A DNA stretch of 64,000 bases from contig CAWDKQ010000019.1 in the NCBI GenBank assembly GCA_963802915.1, positions 62,001-126,000 on the forward strand, given 5' to 3'. Under the pieces are notes generated by a model. It made no database searches and was not told where the DNA came from. It saw only the letters and a list, made by a program, of their open reading frames with translations. Below are positions 7,725-17,533 of this stretch, one piece after another. Both the position numbers and the translations under genes were made by a program. How positions within the stretch are numbered: the first letter of the stretch is position 1; each line of letters opens with the position of its first letter. The stretch is from JAICMB01 sp963802915. Lineage in GTDB: Bacteria; Acidobacteriota; Terriglobia; Bryobacterales; Bryobacteraceae.

Positions 7725-9397
7725 TGCAGCACCACCGTCTTTCCGATGATCGAGTAATAGGATGTGACGCCCACGTCGAGACCGCTGGCTTTTATACTCT
7801 GCACGCTGGATCCGGCCAGCGTCAAAAGGTAGATGACATCCTTCGACTGCAGTGGATTCGGCCGAGTCGCAGGCAGGTTCGAAAGTATATCTGTGGGAAC
7901 GGAAAAGCTGCTGGACCCCAGCGGCGCGATACATACGAAAACTGCGCTGGAATTGGTAGGCAGATCTTCACCGAATCCGAGAATCCCGATCACCTGTCCG
8001 CTATCGCCGCCCGTCCAGGAAAGCATCAACGGCTGCGACCGGGTGACAACATTAGTGGTGCTCCGGTTGGCCCATGTCAGTGGCTGCGGAATCGTGAACG
8101 ATGTCGAGAACGCCCCGATATCCGTTCCTCCGAAGCCTTGCAGGGTATAGCTTCCCGGATCGAGATAAAGGGAACTGGGCAGAATACCGTTTGAGATATA
8201 GCCCCCTAAATACCCCGCCCTGGCGCCCGAGAAATTGTACGCCAAAGTCTTCGGCCCATTGGGACCGGTCATCAGCAGCGGGGCTCCGAAATCCAGGGGC
8301 ATCGTGGTAGGCGCCATCCCCGGCAAAGCATCGCCGTTCAGCATGTCGCCTTGATGTGTATAAACGGTGCAGCTTCCCGAAGGCGGAAACGCCAGCGCCG
8401 GGTTAAACGGGAACGGCTCCTTATTCGGCTCGAACGCGAATGAGACATGATAATCCGCCGTCACATCCACCGGAGCTATGACGCCGACATCGTGATGCGT
8501 AGTCGCGCGCGTCGCGATCGCCTCGCCCAGTCTTGCCCCGCCGATAAAGCTCGAAGTAATTTGCGGAAGGACATCGGTGGTGCAAGTCCTGGCGTTAGAG
8601 TTGATCGCCATGCTGACGAAATTGCTGACCGAAACGCCGCCAGTCCGCACATACACGGGAACCCAGCAGCCCGTGGGAGCAGTGCTCGGAATCGTGAACA
8701 CGACTTGATCGGTGCCCGCGCAGCATGGAGCCCGTCCGCTGTATAGCACCGGCGCTGAAACCCCGCCGACAAACACTTCGACTTTGATAGGAAGATTGCC
8801 CGCCGGAGGCGCCACGTTATCTCCTCCCGTGACTGGCCCAAGCCCCGTCCCCCACAACGTAATCGCCTGCCCGTTTTTCGCGGTGATAGTCGGTGAGTTG
8901 ATTGGCTGGTTGCTGGCCGAAACGTAATTCTGAAGGATGCCTGGACCCAAGCCAGTCCCGAGCGCGGTGAAGATCCCGAAATCGCTATTTGCGATTCGGA
9001 CCGGAGACATATTACTGCGGGAGTTGTTCGAAATTACTTGCAGAGAGGCCGCTCCGATTGGAGCGTTGGATGGCATGATCGCGTTGATCTGCGACGCGCT
9101 CACATACAGCGGAATCGCGCTGACGCTGGTGGATCCCTGAACGACGTTGATGGAAACGCCGCCCAGCGATGTCCCGAGCGGAAACGAATTAGCGCTAGCT
9201 GGCTGGGTTGGTCCGAGGTTCGATCCGAACAAAGTAAAGATGGAACCTTGCGCGATCGCCCCACCGGGAATGCCGGCCGGCGTATAACTCGCCGCATTGT
9301 AAATCGACCGGCTGAAGATCAACGGAGGCTGCGCGAAGGCGCTAGCGATAAACGCCAAGGCCGCGAGCCCGAAGCGTACAAACAAATGACGGCACAT
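7721..9397 (-). CDS. secreted protein with Solibacter-type TIGR03437 domain
   Basis: 558 residues. A GGAGG site precedes the ATG at 9397, and a signal peptide runs to about residue 22 (AFAQPPL). Residues about 30-265 match the TIGR03437 pattern that I know from Solibacter and relatives: IFTLFGSNLGPTQPA, SASQINAIMPSNAPIG, ITLWGTGLGPVTGGD and VQVFVGGV-like strands. The remaining half is an unassigned beta-rich extracellular region. The domain is a lineage marker; its function is unknown, with surface binding or adhesion suspected. It heads the operon with the YVTN protein and lgt. Confidence 0.88.
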   Translation of the reverse strand: MCRHLFVRFGLAALAFIASAFAQPPLIFSRSIYNAASYTPAGIPGGAIAQGSIFTLFGSNLGPTQPASANSFPLGTSLGGVSINVVQGSTSVSAIPLYVSASQINAIMPSNAPIGAASLQVISNNSRSNMSPVRIANSDFGIFTALGTGLGPGILQNYVSASNQPINSPTITAKNGQAITLWGTGLGPVTGGDNVAPPAGNLPIKVEVFVGGVSAPVLYSGRAPCCAGTDQVVFTIPSTAPTGCWVPVYVRTGGVSVSNFVSMAINSNARTCTTDVLPQITSSFIGGARLGEAIATRATTHHDVGVIAPVDVTADYHVSFAFEPNKEPFPFNPALAFPPSGSCTVYTHQGDMLNGDALPGMAPTTMPLDFGAPLLMTGPNGPKTLAYNFSGARAGYLGGYISNGILPSSLYLDPGSYTLQGFGGTDIGAFSTSFTIPQPLTWANRSTTNVVTRSQPLMLSWTGGDSGQVIGILGFGEDLPTNSSAVFVCIAPLGSSSFSVPTDILSNLPATRPNPLQSKDVIYLLTLAGSSVQSIKASGLDVGVTSYYSIIGKTVVLQ

Positions 9398-9460
9398 GTG
9401 TCCTCCTCACAAAGCAGTCACGATATTGGGCTAGTGTACCCCAGCTTTATCTAATTTGTG

Positions 9461-12382
9461 TTAAGGTCTCGACCCGGAGATCCCTTCCTCAAGCTCCGTC
9501 AACCGGTATTTCTCCATCAGCGCATCGGCGCTCAAAGAAGCCTCGAATTCCCTGCCCCGCAGCGCCGACGCCGCCAGGCGCAATTGCCGCACATACTCGC
9601 TTCCCTTCCTCCGCGATGCTTCCGGCAATCCCAACACCGCGTCTTCTACCTGCGGGATGTCTTCCTTCTCGAACTGGTCCACGGCCGCTGCAAGCTTCCC
9701 GCGCTCTTCCACCGCCTTGACGCCTTTCGCCGCCGCGAACGCTTGATTCTCACGCAACAGCGCGGCAAGGTCTGCATGGATCTTAGCCGTCGCGCGAGCC
9801 CAATCGTCCGATTGCGGAAGGAACGCCTCCTCCGATTTCTGGAACGATGTCGGCTTCGCCGCGCTCGGCGAATCGTAAATCGCATTGAAAACGAACTTAT
9901 ATGTCCCGTGCGATTGCCCGCGCCATTGGGGCCGGAAACCGAACAAATACACGCGCCCCGATCCATAGAACACTTCAAGAGCGGCGTCTTTGCCCTGAAT
10001 CACCTCGGGATGCAGCAGGTAGCCGCTCGCAAGCGGATTGCGCTCCCGCGAATACGTCGCCAGAACCACGCCATGGAAATTCGGCTTCGTCTCGAACGCC
10101 GGTCCGTTCTCGAACATGACAATTGGATCGCGAGGCAATCCCCACAGCGCGGGATGATTCGTGTCGCTCAACTCCACGCGCAGCAGCGATCCGGAACAAT
10201 AAAACTGATCGTTATTCAATCCCGCCAGAACGTCCGTTACCGGCAAAGACAAAGCGTCAATTGCAAACAGCGAGGCGTCGTTAAACGCGATCAGAGTGCC
10301 GCCGCCACGAACGAAAACGCGCAGTGCTTCCATCCCCGCATCGCCGACGCCGCCGGCGTATTCGCCCGGAATCGACCCCACCGCAAATCCATTCGTGATC
10401 TGCCGCGAACTCGCATCCGGAAAAATGATCGCGTCGAATCGTTCCAATAAATGACCCGCCTGAATATCGCCATTCCGAAGAGTGATCGGAGCGAACCCGT
10501 AATTCTCCAGAATCCAGCGCGTCCACCCTTCATCGATGTTCGGCACCCACGACCGATATAGCCCCACGCGCGGCTTCTTCGTCGCGGTCATACTCTCGGG
10601 AGCCTTCGCTACGGCCTGCACAGAAACCGATCGCGCGCCGGCAATTGTGTTCAAAGTCTCGCGATCCACACCGGAGATAACCGCCGATCCTGCATCCGGC
10701 CCCCCAGAAGAAAATCCAACCTTCCCGCCCTTCGCCAAAACATCGTTGATGACTTGAAAGCTCGCATTAGCGCGATGACTGAGTAGGTACACCGCCCCAC
10801 TGCCTTCAACGCCGCCCGCCGGCCGCACCACCTTATCAATTCGCTGGAGTCCGTTGCGCTGCTCGGCTGTGACCGGCTTCAGAACCTGAGCCACCTCCAC
10901 CCCCATCTGCATCGGCAGCGTCCAACCGGCCACATCGTAGGGACGAATTGGCGGTCCGTTCGGAGCGCTGCGGAGATCCGGATAATGCTGCACTTCGAAC
11001 AGCTCTTTCACCAGCGAAGCAAAGGGCTGGTCCATCAAAATCACCCACGCCTTGCGATATTCCCGCCCATTGGCCTCGAACGGCTTGGTCGTCTCATTCA
11101 CTTCGAGCCCGTTCAAAAGCAGCTTCTCCACCAGCGTCGCCGCAGTCGGCAAATCGCGCTGCTCATATGGAATCACGTAAGCAAACGGTGGCTCCTTTTC
11201 GAATCGCTCCATGTTGTCGCGCGCCGCCTGGTAACGGTTGTACAAAAGCTGCTCCCGATATTTCGCCGCCGTGTCGAGCACCGCCATCGACGCGCCCTGC
11301 ATATAGCGCACGGCATCGCTCAATCGCCACCACCCGCCCTTCCATGGACTGCTATAAAACACTTCCGAACTCAGTTGTTGTTTGTCCTTGGGAAACTCAT
11401 CCACCGTGTAGAAGTGCGGAGTCGCGTAGCGATATAGCGCGGTCTCGGTAAAAAAGGAGATGCTGTTGCGAAAAATATGCGTAAAATCGAGGAAACCCGG
11501 ATACCAGTTGTCGAAGCCAACGCGATGCACCGCCCCTGGCATGCCGTGCTCGTCCAAATAAGCCGCCATATTAATTCCAAGCACATTCAGCCATCGTGCG
11601 ATCGTCGGGTCGATATTCGAAGAAATTGGCTCGGTAAAAGGCGGAATAAAGATTCGAGTCGGGAACGGCGCCGTCTGATGATGGCAATAGAAGATGACCG
11701 GATCCCACTCCAGCTCCGTTCGCGTTACATCCCGCGACTCCAGCATGTTCTGCATGTACCCGTCGCGATTGTTGTCATGCCCCACGTATTCCTGATAAAG
11801 ATCCGGAAGCGGGCTCACCTCGTAGGGCGTCCCCAGATTCTTGCGATACCAGGCGGTCACCTCGTTCTGTCCGTCCGGATTCAGCGTCGGCCACAGCATG
11901 AGAATCACATTGTCGAGAATGGAGTCGATCTCCGGGTCGCCCTGCGTCGAAAGCAGTTTATAAGCTAGCGAAATCGATTGCTGCGCGCCGGCTACTTCGG
12001 TCGAGTGCAGCCCGCCATCGATATGTACAATCGCCTTGCCCTCGCGAGCGAGCGCGTGCGCCGTCTCATCCGTAAGCCCGCGTCCCGCCGCCAACCGCCT
12101 CGAAATGTCCTTATACTTATCGAGCTGTTCCAGATTCTTGGGCGACGAAATAATCGCGATCTCCCAATCGACCCCACGCGTCGTCTTGCCGACTGAGATC
12201 AACTTGATGCGATTGGAGCTCGCAGCCAGCTTGCGAAAGTAGTCACGCGATTCGTCGTAGCTAGCCAGATAGAAGTCATCGCCAGGTTTGTGTCCGAGCA
12301 CGGATTCAGGAGTCGGAACCGTCTGCGCGCGCAGCGCCGCGGCACCAAGCACAATAAAGCACACACGTCGACCCAATGACAT
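9461..12382 (-). CDS. secreted M14-type zinc carboxypeptidase with C-terminal GATase-like region
   Basis: About 973 residues. The frame is open to 12556, but a signal peptide MSLGRRVCFIVLGAAALRAQ begins at 12382, with a GGGG run upstream. The peptidase region has the M14 zinc motif GGLHSTEVAG (His and Glu ligands), LMLWPTLNPDGQNE, and a later His in VIFYCHHQTAPFP. After about residue 600 come Rossmann-like segments (GLYRSWVPNIDEG, FDAIIFPDASSRQI, VRGGGTLIAFNDAS) resembling a class I glutamine-amidotransferase-like fold, an arrangement seen in large acidobacterial M14 proteins. Role: breakdown of peptides outside the cytoplasm. Divergent from the GNAT gene. Confidence 0.85.
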   Translation of the reverse strand: MSLGRRVCFIVLGAAALRAQTVPTPESVLGHKPGDDFYLASYDESRDYFRKLAASSNRIKLISVGKTTRGVDWEIAIISSPKNLEQLDKYKDISRRLAAGRGLTDETAHALAREGKAIVHIDGGLHSTEVAGAQQSISLAYKLLSTQGDPEIDSILDNVILMLWPTLNPDGQNEVTAWYRKNLGTPYEVSPLPDLYQEYVGHDNNRDGYMQNMLESRDVTRTELEWDPVIFYCHHQTAPFPTRIFIPPFTEPISSNIDPTIARWLNVLGINMAAYLDEHGMPGAVHRVGFDNWYPGFLDFTHIFRNSISFFTETALYRYATPHFYTVDEFPKDKQQLSSEVFYSSPWKGGWWRLSDAVRYMQGASMAVLDTAAKYREQLLYNRYQAARDNMERFEKEPPFAYVIPYEQRDLPTAATLVEKLLLNGLEVNETTKPFEANGREYRKAWVILMDQPFASLVKELFEVQHYPDLRSAPNGPPIRPYDVAGWTLPMQMGVEVAQVLKPVTAEQRNGLQRIDKVVRPAGGVEGSGAVYLLSHRANASFQVINDVLAKGGKVGFSSGGPDAGSAVISGVDRETLNTIAGARSVSVQAVAKAPESMTATKKPRVGLYRSWVPNIDEGWTRWILENYGFAPITLRNGDIQAGHLLERFDAIIFPDASSRQITNGFAVGSIPGEYAGGVGDAGMEALRVFVRGGGTLIAFNDASLFAIDALSLPVTDVLAGLNNDQFYCSGSLLRVELSDTNHPALWGLPRDPIVMFENGPAFETKPNFHGVVLATYSRERNPLASGYLLHPEVIQGKDAALEVFYGSGRVYLFGFRPQWRGQSHGTYKFVFNAIYDSPSAAKPTSFQKSEEAFLPQSDDWARATAKIHADLAALLRENQAFAAAKGVKAVEERGKLAAAVDQFEKEDIPQVEDAVLGLPEASRRKGSEYVRQLRLAASALRGREFEASLSADALMEKYRLTELEEGISGSRP

Positions 12383-12467
12383 CGAGGGCATCCCCAGATC
12401 ATAACGTAGAAATCCGCCAGCGCATCGCCAGGAACTTCCGACGTTAAGCTGGAGGAAAGCCCAAATC

Positions 12468-12944
12468 ATGAACTTTCGCTTCGCCAACGAATCCGATCTG
12501 TCGACCCTGATGGCGCTCATCAACGAAGCCTTCAAAGTCGAAGCCTTTTTCCTCACCGGAGACCGGCTGGATGCTGAGCGAACACGTCAACATTTCGGAA
12601 AGGGACAATTTCTGCTCGCGGAAGAAGCAGGCGCGCTCGTTGGATGCGTGTATGTCGAGTCGCACGGCGATCGCGGCTACCTCGGACTCCTGTCCGTGGC
12701 TCCCGACCGCCATAAAAACGGCATCGGCCGTCAATTGATCTCGGCGGCGGAGAAGTTCGCCCGCGAAATCGGACTGTGTCACATGGACCTTACAGTGGTG
12801 AACCTCCGCACGAAACTACTGCCCTTTTACGAGAAGCTCGGCTATACCGTAACCGGCTCCCAACCCGCACCCGAGGAATTGGCTCGCCGCGTCACTCAGC
12901 CTTGTCACCTGGTCAAGATGTCGAAACAGCTCGGCAGGCAATAA
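12468..12944 (+). CDS. GNAT-family N-acetyltransferase
   Basis: 158 residues with the GNAT fold: N-terminal FRFANESDLSTLMALINEAF, the core strand FLLAEEAGALVGCVYVE, and the acetyl-CoA loop LSVAPDRHKNGIGRQLISAA with the RxxGxG/A type motif, then FYEKLGYTVTG near the C-terminus. It transfers an acetyl group from acetyl-CoA to an unknown amine. The start ATG overlies the divergent M14 promoter region. Confidence 0.88.
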   Translation: MNFRFANESDLSTLMALINEAFKVEAFFLTGDRLDAERTRQHFGKGQFLLAEEAGALVGCVYVESHGDRGYLGLLSVAPDRHKNGIGRQLISAAEKFAREIGLCHMDLTVVNLRTKLLPFYEKLGYTVTGSQPAPEELARRVTQPCHLVKMSKQLGRQ

Positions 12945-12970
12945 TCACACCGCCTGGTGTGATCTGCCAA

Positions 12971-13528
12971 TCACAACACGTGAGGAATTAGCGCCCGGAC
13001 GCGCGCCCGATAAGCAGGGTATTCCTCGGGAAAACTCCTCACCAGAAGCTTCTCCTCCTGCCTCAGCTTGATCCAGAAACCCACGAAGAACAGCGCCAGC
13101 CCCACGAACGCAATCAGCTGGCCGGAGCCAATCGCCGTCCCCAGTCCCATCAGCAGATGACCTGTGTAGATCGGATGCCGCGCGAAAGCATACGGGCCAC
13201 CTTCCACCAGCTTGTGCCCCTGCTTCAATTCGACATCTCTGCTCCACTCATCGCCCAGCGCCCGGCGTGACCATATGGACACCAGCAGCCCCAACGCGCA
13301 GATCGCAACCCCGAGCGCGCCCGAAGCCGCTCTCCGTCGTATCGCCACCGTTCCAAACGGATACGCCCAGCTAACGATCAAGAGGATGTACCCTAGCCAG
13401 ATCGGCATCCGGGCCAGCCTGCCGCTCCAGTCCTGGCGCTCCGCCGCGGGCTTGACGGAGCGCGCGCTGATGTTCCAATACACAACCAGGAAAATCCAAC
13501 AAGCCAGAATCGTTATTCCGGTCAGCAT
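12971..13528 (-). CDS. isoprenylcysteine carboxylmethyltransferase-family membrane protein
   Basis: 185 residues with about four or five hydrophobic helices. The C-terminal block GHKLVEGGPYAFARHPIYTG, followed by EEKLLVRSFPEEYPAYRARV, is the SAM/active-site signature of the ICMT/PEMT family (RHPxYxG and the EE...Y motif). In bacteria these enzymes methylate lipids or small hydrophobic thiols rather than prenylated proteins. The substrate is unknown. It converges with the GNAT gene. Confidence 0.85.
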   Translation of the reverse strand: MLTGITILACWIFLVVYWNISARSVKPAAERQDWSGRLARMPIWLGYILLIVSWAYPFGTVAIRRRAASGALGVAICALGLLVSIWSRRALGDEWSRDVELKQGHKLVEGGPYAFARHPIYTGHLLMGLGTAIGSGQLIAFVGLALFFVGFWIKLRQEEKLLVRSFPEEYPAYRARVRALIPHVL

Positions 13529-13544
13529 AGTGCGAGACCGTTAC

Positions 13545-13940
13545 CTAATGCCGGTGATTGTGCCGATCCTGAAATTCCTTGAGACGACCCACATCATCTG
13601 CCAGCACTGCTCGATCGCGCTCCGCAAGGCGTTCGTCGTTCGAGGACTTCTGGATGGAATCGATCACATCGTTGAGAATGCCGTTATCCCACCGCCCATG
13701 ATCGAAATCACTCTGCAGTTGTGTCAACTCTTCTTTGGTTCTGTCGAGACGCCTGCGCTCCTTGTCGCTTGCCCGAACGGCGCTCCAGACATGGTCCAAG
13801 TCGTTCCGCACATGCATGAAAATGTGCGGCCGCCACTCCTCGCCGCGATAGCGCTCTTCGCGATCGTGATACCAGTCCTGCGCAGCCGCACTGAACGCCA
13901 GCGCCGCAAGGAGAACACCCGCTGTCAAAATTCGCTTCAT
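13545..13940 (-). CDS. small secreted helical protein of unknown function
   Basis: About 131 residues. The AGGGGG run upstream favours the second ATG (13940); 13946 is also possible. A signal peptide (KRILTAGVLLAALAFSAAAQ) is followed by a charged, mostly helical domain (SDKERRRLDRTKEELTQLQS, LAERDRAVLADDVGRLKEFQ) rich in Asp, Arg and His. Not recognised beyond being of a type common in acidobacterial genomes. It lies 16 bp upstream of the ICMT-like gene in the same direction. Confidence 0.7.
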   Translation of the reverse strand: MKRILTAGVLLAALAFSAAAQDWYHDREERYRGEEWRPHIFMHVRNDLDHVWSAVRASDKERRRLDRTKEELTQLQSDFDHGRWDNGILNDVIDSIQKSSNDERLAERDRAVLADDVGRLKEFQDRHNHRH

Positions 13941-13946
13941 GATCAT

Positions 13947-14543
13947 ACCCCCTCCGCACTATTATCGCGAAGGAGAATCGCAGGGTGCGCTCCGTCCCAC
14001 ACCATTGCTAGTGGACCAGCCGTGGCGTCCTATCGTGTAGTCCGGATTTAAGCGCTTCACTTTTTCGGAAACGCCGTTTTTGCTCGTCTTTTCTCACTCG
14101 TCCTTAAGCGTCTTCTGTGGGTCGATCCTGGCCGCCACGCGAGCGGGAATCCATGTCGTCAGCATCGTAACCAGCAAGATACCGCCGACAATAGCTCCCA
14201 AAGTTCGTCCGGAAGGTTCTGACAGGGCAGATTCATATCTAATTTCGCCCACACCGTGTTCGACGGCTGGAACACGGATCGGTAAGCTCAAACCGTTAAT
14301 CGCCGGTGTTCCGGCTGCGCCGCGCCGACTCTCGGCACGTGCTTCGGCACGTGCTATCGCGCTTCATCGCTCGATCGATCTCATTGGCCGCGAACTCCCA
14401 ACGCTACCAGCGAGATCTCGGCGCTTTTGCCCTTTGGCAGGCATCGTGCCCTACTACAGGAGATCGAGCCGATGCAGCTCGCCGGTCAACGTGAAAACGG
14501 TGCCCTCCGCGCTCCCGGTTCATCTGAAAGAGGCGACTATTTC
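13947..14543. other. gene-poor stretch with a permease remnant
   Basis: Apart from the remnant at 14094-14291, nothing convincing is present. At 14329-14360 the sequence CGGCACGTGCT occurs twice in tandem (spacing one base), a small direct repeat without obvious role. Confidence 0.5.
14094..14291 (-). pseudogene. remnant of an ADOP/MacB-type permease C-terminus
   Basis: The 65 codons end with VTMLTTWIPARVAARIDPQK and TLKDE, the usual last helix and tail of MacB/ADOP ABC permeases (compare YLPARKATRVDPLEALRAE at the end of the intact permease at 21698). There is no upstream permease sequence in any frame, so this is a decayed 3' fragment, perhaps from a rearrangement. Confidence 0.6.
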
Positions 14544-15284
14544 ATGAGGATTTTACGTTTCGGAATGAGTTTGGTACTTGCACTGACCGCCTTGGCTGCG
14601 GACACGGTGACTTTGAAAAACGGCCGCGTCATCCCCGGCACATACCTGGGCGGCTCCGCCCGTGAGGTCAGGATCGAAAGCGGCGATAAGATCGAGAATC
14701 TCAATGTAGCCGATATCGATAGCATCCGCTTCGGCAGTTCGCAGCGGGCCAACGAGGCCGTGCCGGCCGGGGCTGCGGCGGCCGCACTACCCGCCGGGAC
14801 GAAGTTTGTCATCCGCATGATCGACGGCGTGGACTCGGAACGTAATGCGGTCGGTCAGACGTTCGCGGCGAGCCTGGATGAACCGGTACAGATGGATGGC
14901 GATACAGTAATTCCTCGCGGCGCCGACGTCGTGGTGAAACTGGTGGACGATAAGCAATCGGGAAAACTCACCGGAACAACTTCGTTGACACTGGATCTGG
15001 TGAGCGTGAAGGTGAACGGCCAGCTGGTTGATGTCAATACCCAGACGGTTAGCCAGGAAAGCTCTTCGCGCGGCTCCCGCACCGCGAAGATGGCCGGGGG
15101 CGGTGCCGTCCTTGGCGGGATCATTGGGGCGGCGGCAGGCGGCGGTAAAGGGGCGCTCATAGGTTTGGGTTCCGGAGCTGCTGCCGGCGCCGGGGTGGAA
15201 ATCCTGACCAAGGGCCAACGCGTCAGAATTCCATCGGAAACACGCTTGACTTTCGTGTTGGAGAACCCGGTCCGTCTTCCCTGA
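14544..15284 (+). CDS. secreted glycine-zipper protein
   Basis: 246 residues from ATG 14544 (GAAAGAG upstream). The signal peptide RILRFGMSLVLALTALAADT is followed by an Sm-like strand region VTLKNGRVIPGTYLGGS, a beta domain (FVIRMIDGVDSERNAVGQTF, VQMDGDTVIPRGADVVVKLV) and, near the C-terminus, a Gly/Ala-rich zipper GGGAVLGGIIGAAAGGGKGA likely to insert in or pack against membrane. Function unknown, probably envelope-associated. The SYLF lipid-binding gene follows 92 bp later in the same direction. Confidence 0.8.
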   Translation: MRILRFGMSLVLALTALAADTVTLKNGRVIPGTYLGGSAREVRIESGDKIENLNVADIDSIRFGSSQRANEAVPAGAAAAALPAGTKFVIRMIDGVDSERNAVGQTFAASLDEPVQMDGDTVIPRGADVVVKLVDDKQSGKLTGTTSLTLDLVSVKVNGQLVDVNTQTVSQESSSRGSRTAKMAGGGAVLGGIIGAAAGGGKGALIGLGSGAAAGAGVEILTKGQRVRIPSETRLTFVLENPVRLP

Positions 15285-15376
15285 GGCTGATTCCCCATTC
15301 CCAATGGCGTCTGATAGGCAGATTGAGTATCGATACGGCAGGAACGTAGCCCAGATAAACGCAAGGAGAGATTGCC

Positions 15377-16066
15377 ATGAGAAAGCAGACGGCTCTGGTG
15401 TGCTTAATTTGCGGCGTGCTTCCGTTGTCCGCTCAGGAAAAGGAGGCCGACCGGCTGAAAGAGTCCTACCACGTTCTGAAGGAGATCATGGACACCCCGG
15501 ATAGAGGAATTCCCAAGGATCTCCTGGATAAATCGGTCTGCGTCGTCGTTTTTCCGGCGGTCAAGAAAGCCGCCTTCGTAGTTGGAGGGAGCTACGGAAG
15601 AGGGGCCATCACCTGCCGCTCGGGAGAGGATTTCGGCGGACCCTGGAGTGCGCCGGCGATGTTTGCTCTGGAAGGTCTGAGCTTCGGACTTCAACTTGGC
15701 GGGCAGGCGACGGACTTCGTGCTCCTGATTATGAATGAAAGCGGCGCCAACTCCGTGATGACAAGCAAAGTGAAGCTGGGGGCGGACGCTTCGGCGGCGG
15801 CGGGGCCAGTGGGGCGAACCACATCGGCGGAAACGGACGCGATTTTGAAAGCCGAGATCCTATCGTGGTCTCGGTCGCGTGGCCTTTTCGGCGGGATATC
15901 GCTGGCGGGCTCCACACTGCGCTACGACAATGGCGCTAACAAGGCGCTCTACGGCGAGAACCTCAAGGCCCGGGATATTGTTCGAGAGGGCAAGGTCAAG
16001 ATGCCGGAGGCGGCCAAGCTACTGATCGATCTCCTGCAGACGACTTGCCCAAAACACGTTTCTTAA
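15377..16066 (+). CDS. SYLF-domain (Ysc84-type) lipid-binding protein, copy 1
   Basis: 229 residues: signal peptide (LVCLICGVLPLSAQ), then the SYLF fold with GIPKDLLDKSVCVVVFPAVK, GGSYGRGAITCR, WSAPAMFALEGLSFGLQLGG, LLIMNESG and the C-terminal SWSRSRGLFGGISLAGSTL. Family members bind phosphoinositides or other lipids in eukaryotes; the bacterial role is unknown but secreted. A GGAGAG site precedes the ATG. A paralogue lies at 49646-50350. Confidence 0.88.
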   Translation: MRKQTALVCLICGVLPLSAQEKEADRLKESYHVLKEIMDTPDRGIPKDLLDKSVCVVVFPAVKKAAFVVGGSYGRGAITCRSGEDFGGPWSAPAMFALEGLSFGLQLGGQATDFVLLIMNESGANSVMTSKVKLGADASAAAGPVGRTTSAETDAILKAEILSWSRSRGLFGGISLAGSTLRYDNGANKALYGENLKARDIVREGKVKMPEAAKLLIDLLQTTCPKHVS

Positions 16067-16459
16067 GCTAACGCAGCGTTGCGCTCCTGCGTGGTCCGGT
16101 AGAACGTGTCCACGCAGGCCTCGGATTTGATTGCCGGCGGATGAACCTGCGTCGATCGCGAATGCGGTCAGCAACGCCACGCCCCTAAGGTTGGCTCTTA
16201 ATCTCAGATCCAACACTGCCCTCGTCGTCCTGCCTAACCCCACATCTGCGCCGCCCAATTCGCCGATCCTGTAAATAGCTTTGAAAACCCCAGAATCGTG
16301 CCAACTTCGTCGCATGCCGGAGTAAGCGCCCATAATCGGCATCGATGTCCGTCGCTGGTGCGAGCGAGTTCGAACACTTCTGGCTGTTTTTGACTGCAAT
16401 CGAGCCGGTACGACAATTGCCCTTTCAACTTCGGAGTGGGGGGGAGGTACGGACCCCCA
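16067..16459. other. 393 bp without a supported gene
   Basis: Several short overlapping frames exist on both strands but none shows family motifs or a convincing binding site. A GGAGG at about 16440 probably serves the protease gene that follows. Confidence 0.4.
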
Positions 16460-17086
16460 ATGAGAGTTCTTGTTCGATTGATTGTTTCTTACTTGTTGGC
16501 TGTATCGGCCAGCATCCCGGCAGAGCGTATTGCCAACTGGAACGGGGAGTATTCCCCATGCGACCGCCACTCGGAATTACTGGAAAAGAGGCACCTCAAG
16601 CTGGGTGTTCGCTTCGCGACATCCAATCCCCAGTTAGCGGCGGAATTCGCCCGGGCACTGGATTTCTGGGCCACTGTCCTTGATATGGAGTGGCGCGAAG
16701 ACAACAGCCGGAATTGCTCCATTCAGATCGTTGACGGCCACCCGGACCTCTTCATCCAAGGCCAGGTCGCGCGCGCGCACCTCCCGGACCGATCTGGCTT
16801 CCAGGGGTGGATCGCGTTCAACCCGAATATCAGCCAGCCCCCGAATGATATGTTTCTTACTGCAGTGCATGAACTCGGACACCTTTTGGGGCTACGGCAC
16901 AATTCCAGTGCATGGTCGGTTATGTACTACCTCCAGGTAGATGAGCCGTTAGTTCTGAACAATGCTGATCTCAACGAGCTAGCGGCGCACCATAAGTTGC
17001 GTGTCAGTCGCCTCGATCAGCCTTTACGTGTCACCGCTCCGGTTTTCAATGCTGCCGATGGGCGCTCTTCGAAAGCCGAAGAATAA
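16460..17086 (+). CDS. secreted matrixin-like (M10) zinc metalloprotease
   Basis: 208 residues from ATG 16460. An N-terminal signal segment (RLIVSYLLAVSASIPAE) is followed by a compact catalytic domain. Its zinc motif HELGHLLGLRH (residues 137-147) fits HExxHxxGxxH, and Met155 in SVMYY is the metzincin Met-turn. The order and spacing are those of matrixins and their minimal bacterial relatives. No propeptide Cys-switch is obvious. Role: extracellular protein cleavage. Confidence 0.8.
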   Translation: MRVLVRLIVSYLLAVSASIPAERIANWNGEYSPCDRHSELLEKRHLKLGVRFATSNPQLAAEFARALDFWATVLDMEWREDNSRNCSIQIVDGHPDLFIQGQVARAHLPDRSGFQGWIAFNPNISQPPNDMFLTAVHELGHLLGLRHNSSAWSVMYYLQVDEPLVLNNADLNELAAHHKLRVSRLDQPLRVTAPVFNAADGRSSKAEE

Positions 17087-17533
17087 TCTCTCAAAGTTGC
17101 GGGCGGAATCAGTCTGTCTTTCGGAAGATCGTCCAAGTGTGCATGACCGCGCGTGCGCACCCGTTCCGAAGGCGAAGCGGATATCGGGTTGCGTTTGTGC
17201 TCGGCATTCGGCACTTGCCGCGTCAGACGGCGAGATTTCCGCGGCAGCAGAGCCTCATAATTTCCTGCCTGCGATGCTCGCGCGGAGATGCACCCGACTT
17301 GAGAATGCTGCTCGAACATCTGGATGCGAACGCCGGTGGGGCACGCCGTTCGGTCGTCGTGTGAATTGCCATACCGCGCCTTGCCGGCCCGAACGGTGTT
17401 CGTACTATGAGATCCCGTTCATCTGTCTGGTGGTCAGACTGCAACTCAAACGTCTGAGAGGTATCGACAAATGATACGGATTATGTCGACAGATAAGACC
17501 CGGACGCGACACCCTTGGCTGGAGGTTCCCTCG
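17087..17533. other. 447 bp without a supported gene
   Basis: Only short unsupported frames are seen. The last part carries GGAGG (17521-17525), the ribosome binding site of the M48 protease gene. Confidence 0.4.

Noticed and set aside
9458..10450. 330-codon plus-strand open frame opposite the M14 peptidase
   Set aside because: Arg/Gln-rich composition and no motifs; it is the antisense of a well-supported gene in high-GC DNA.
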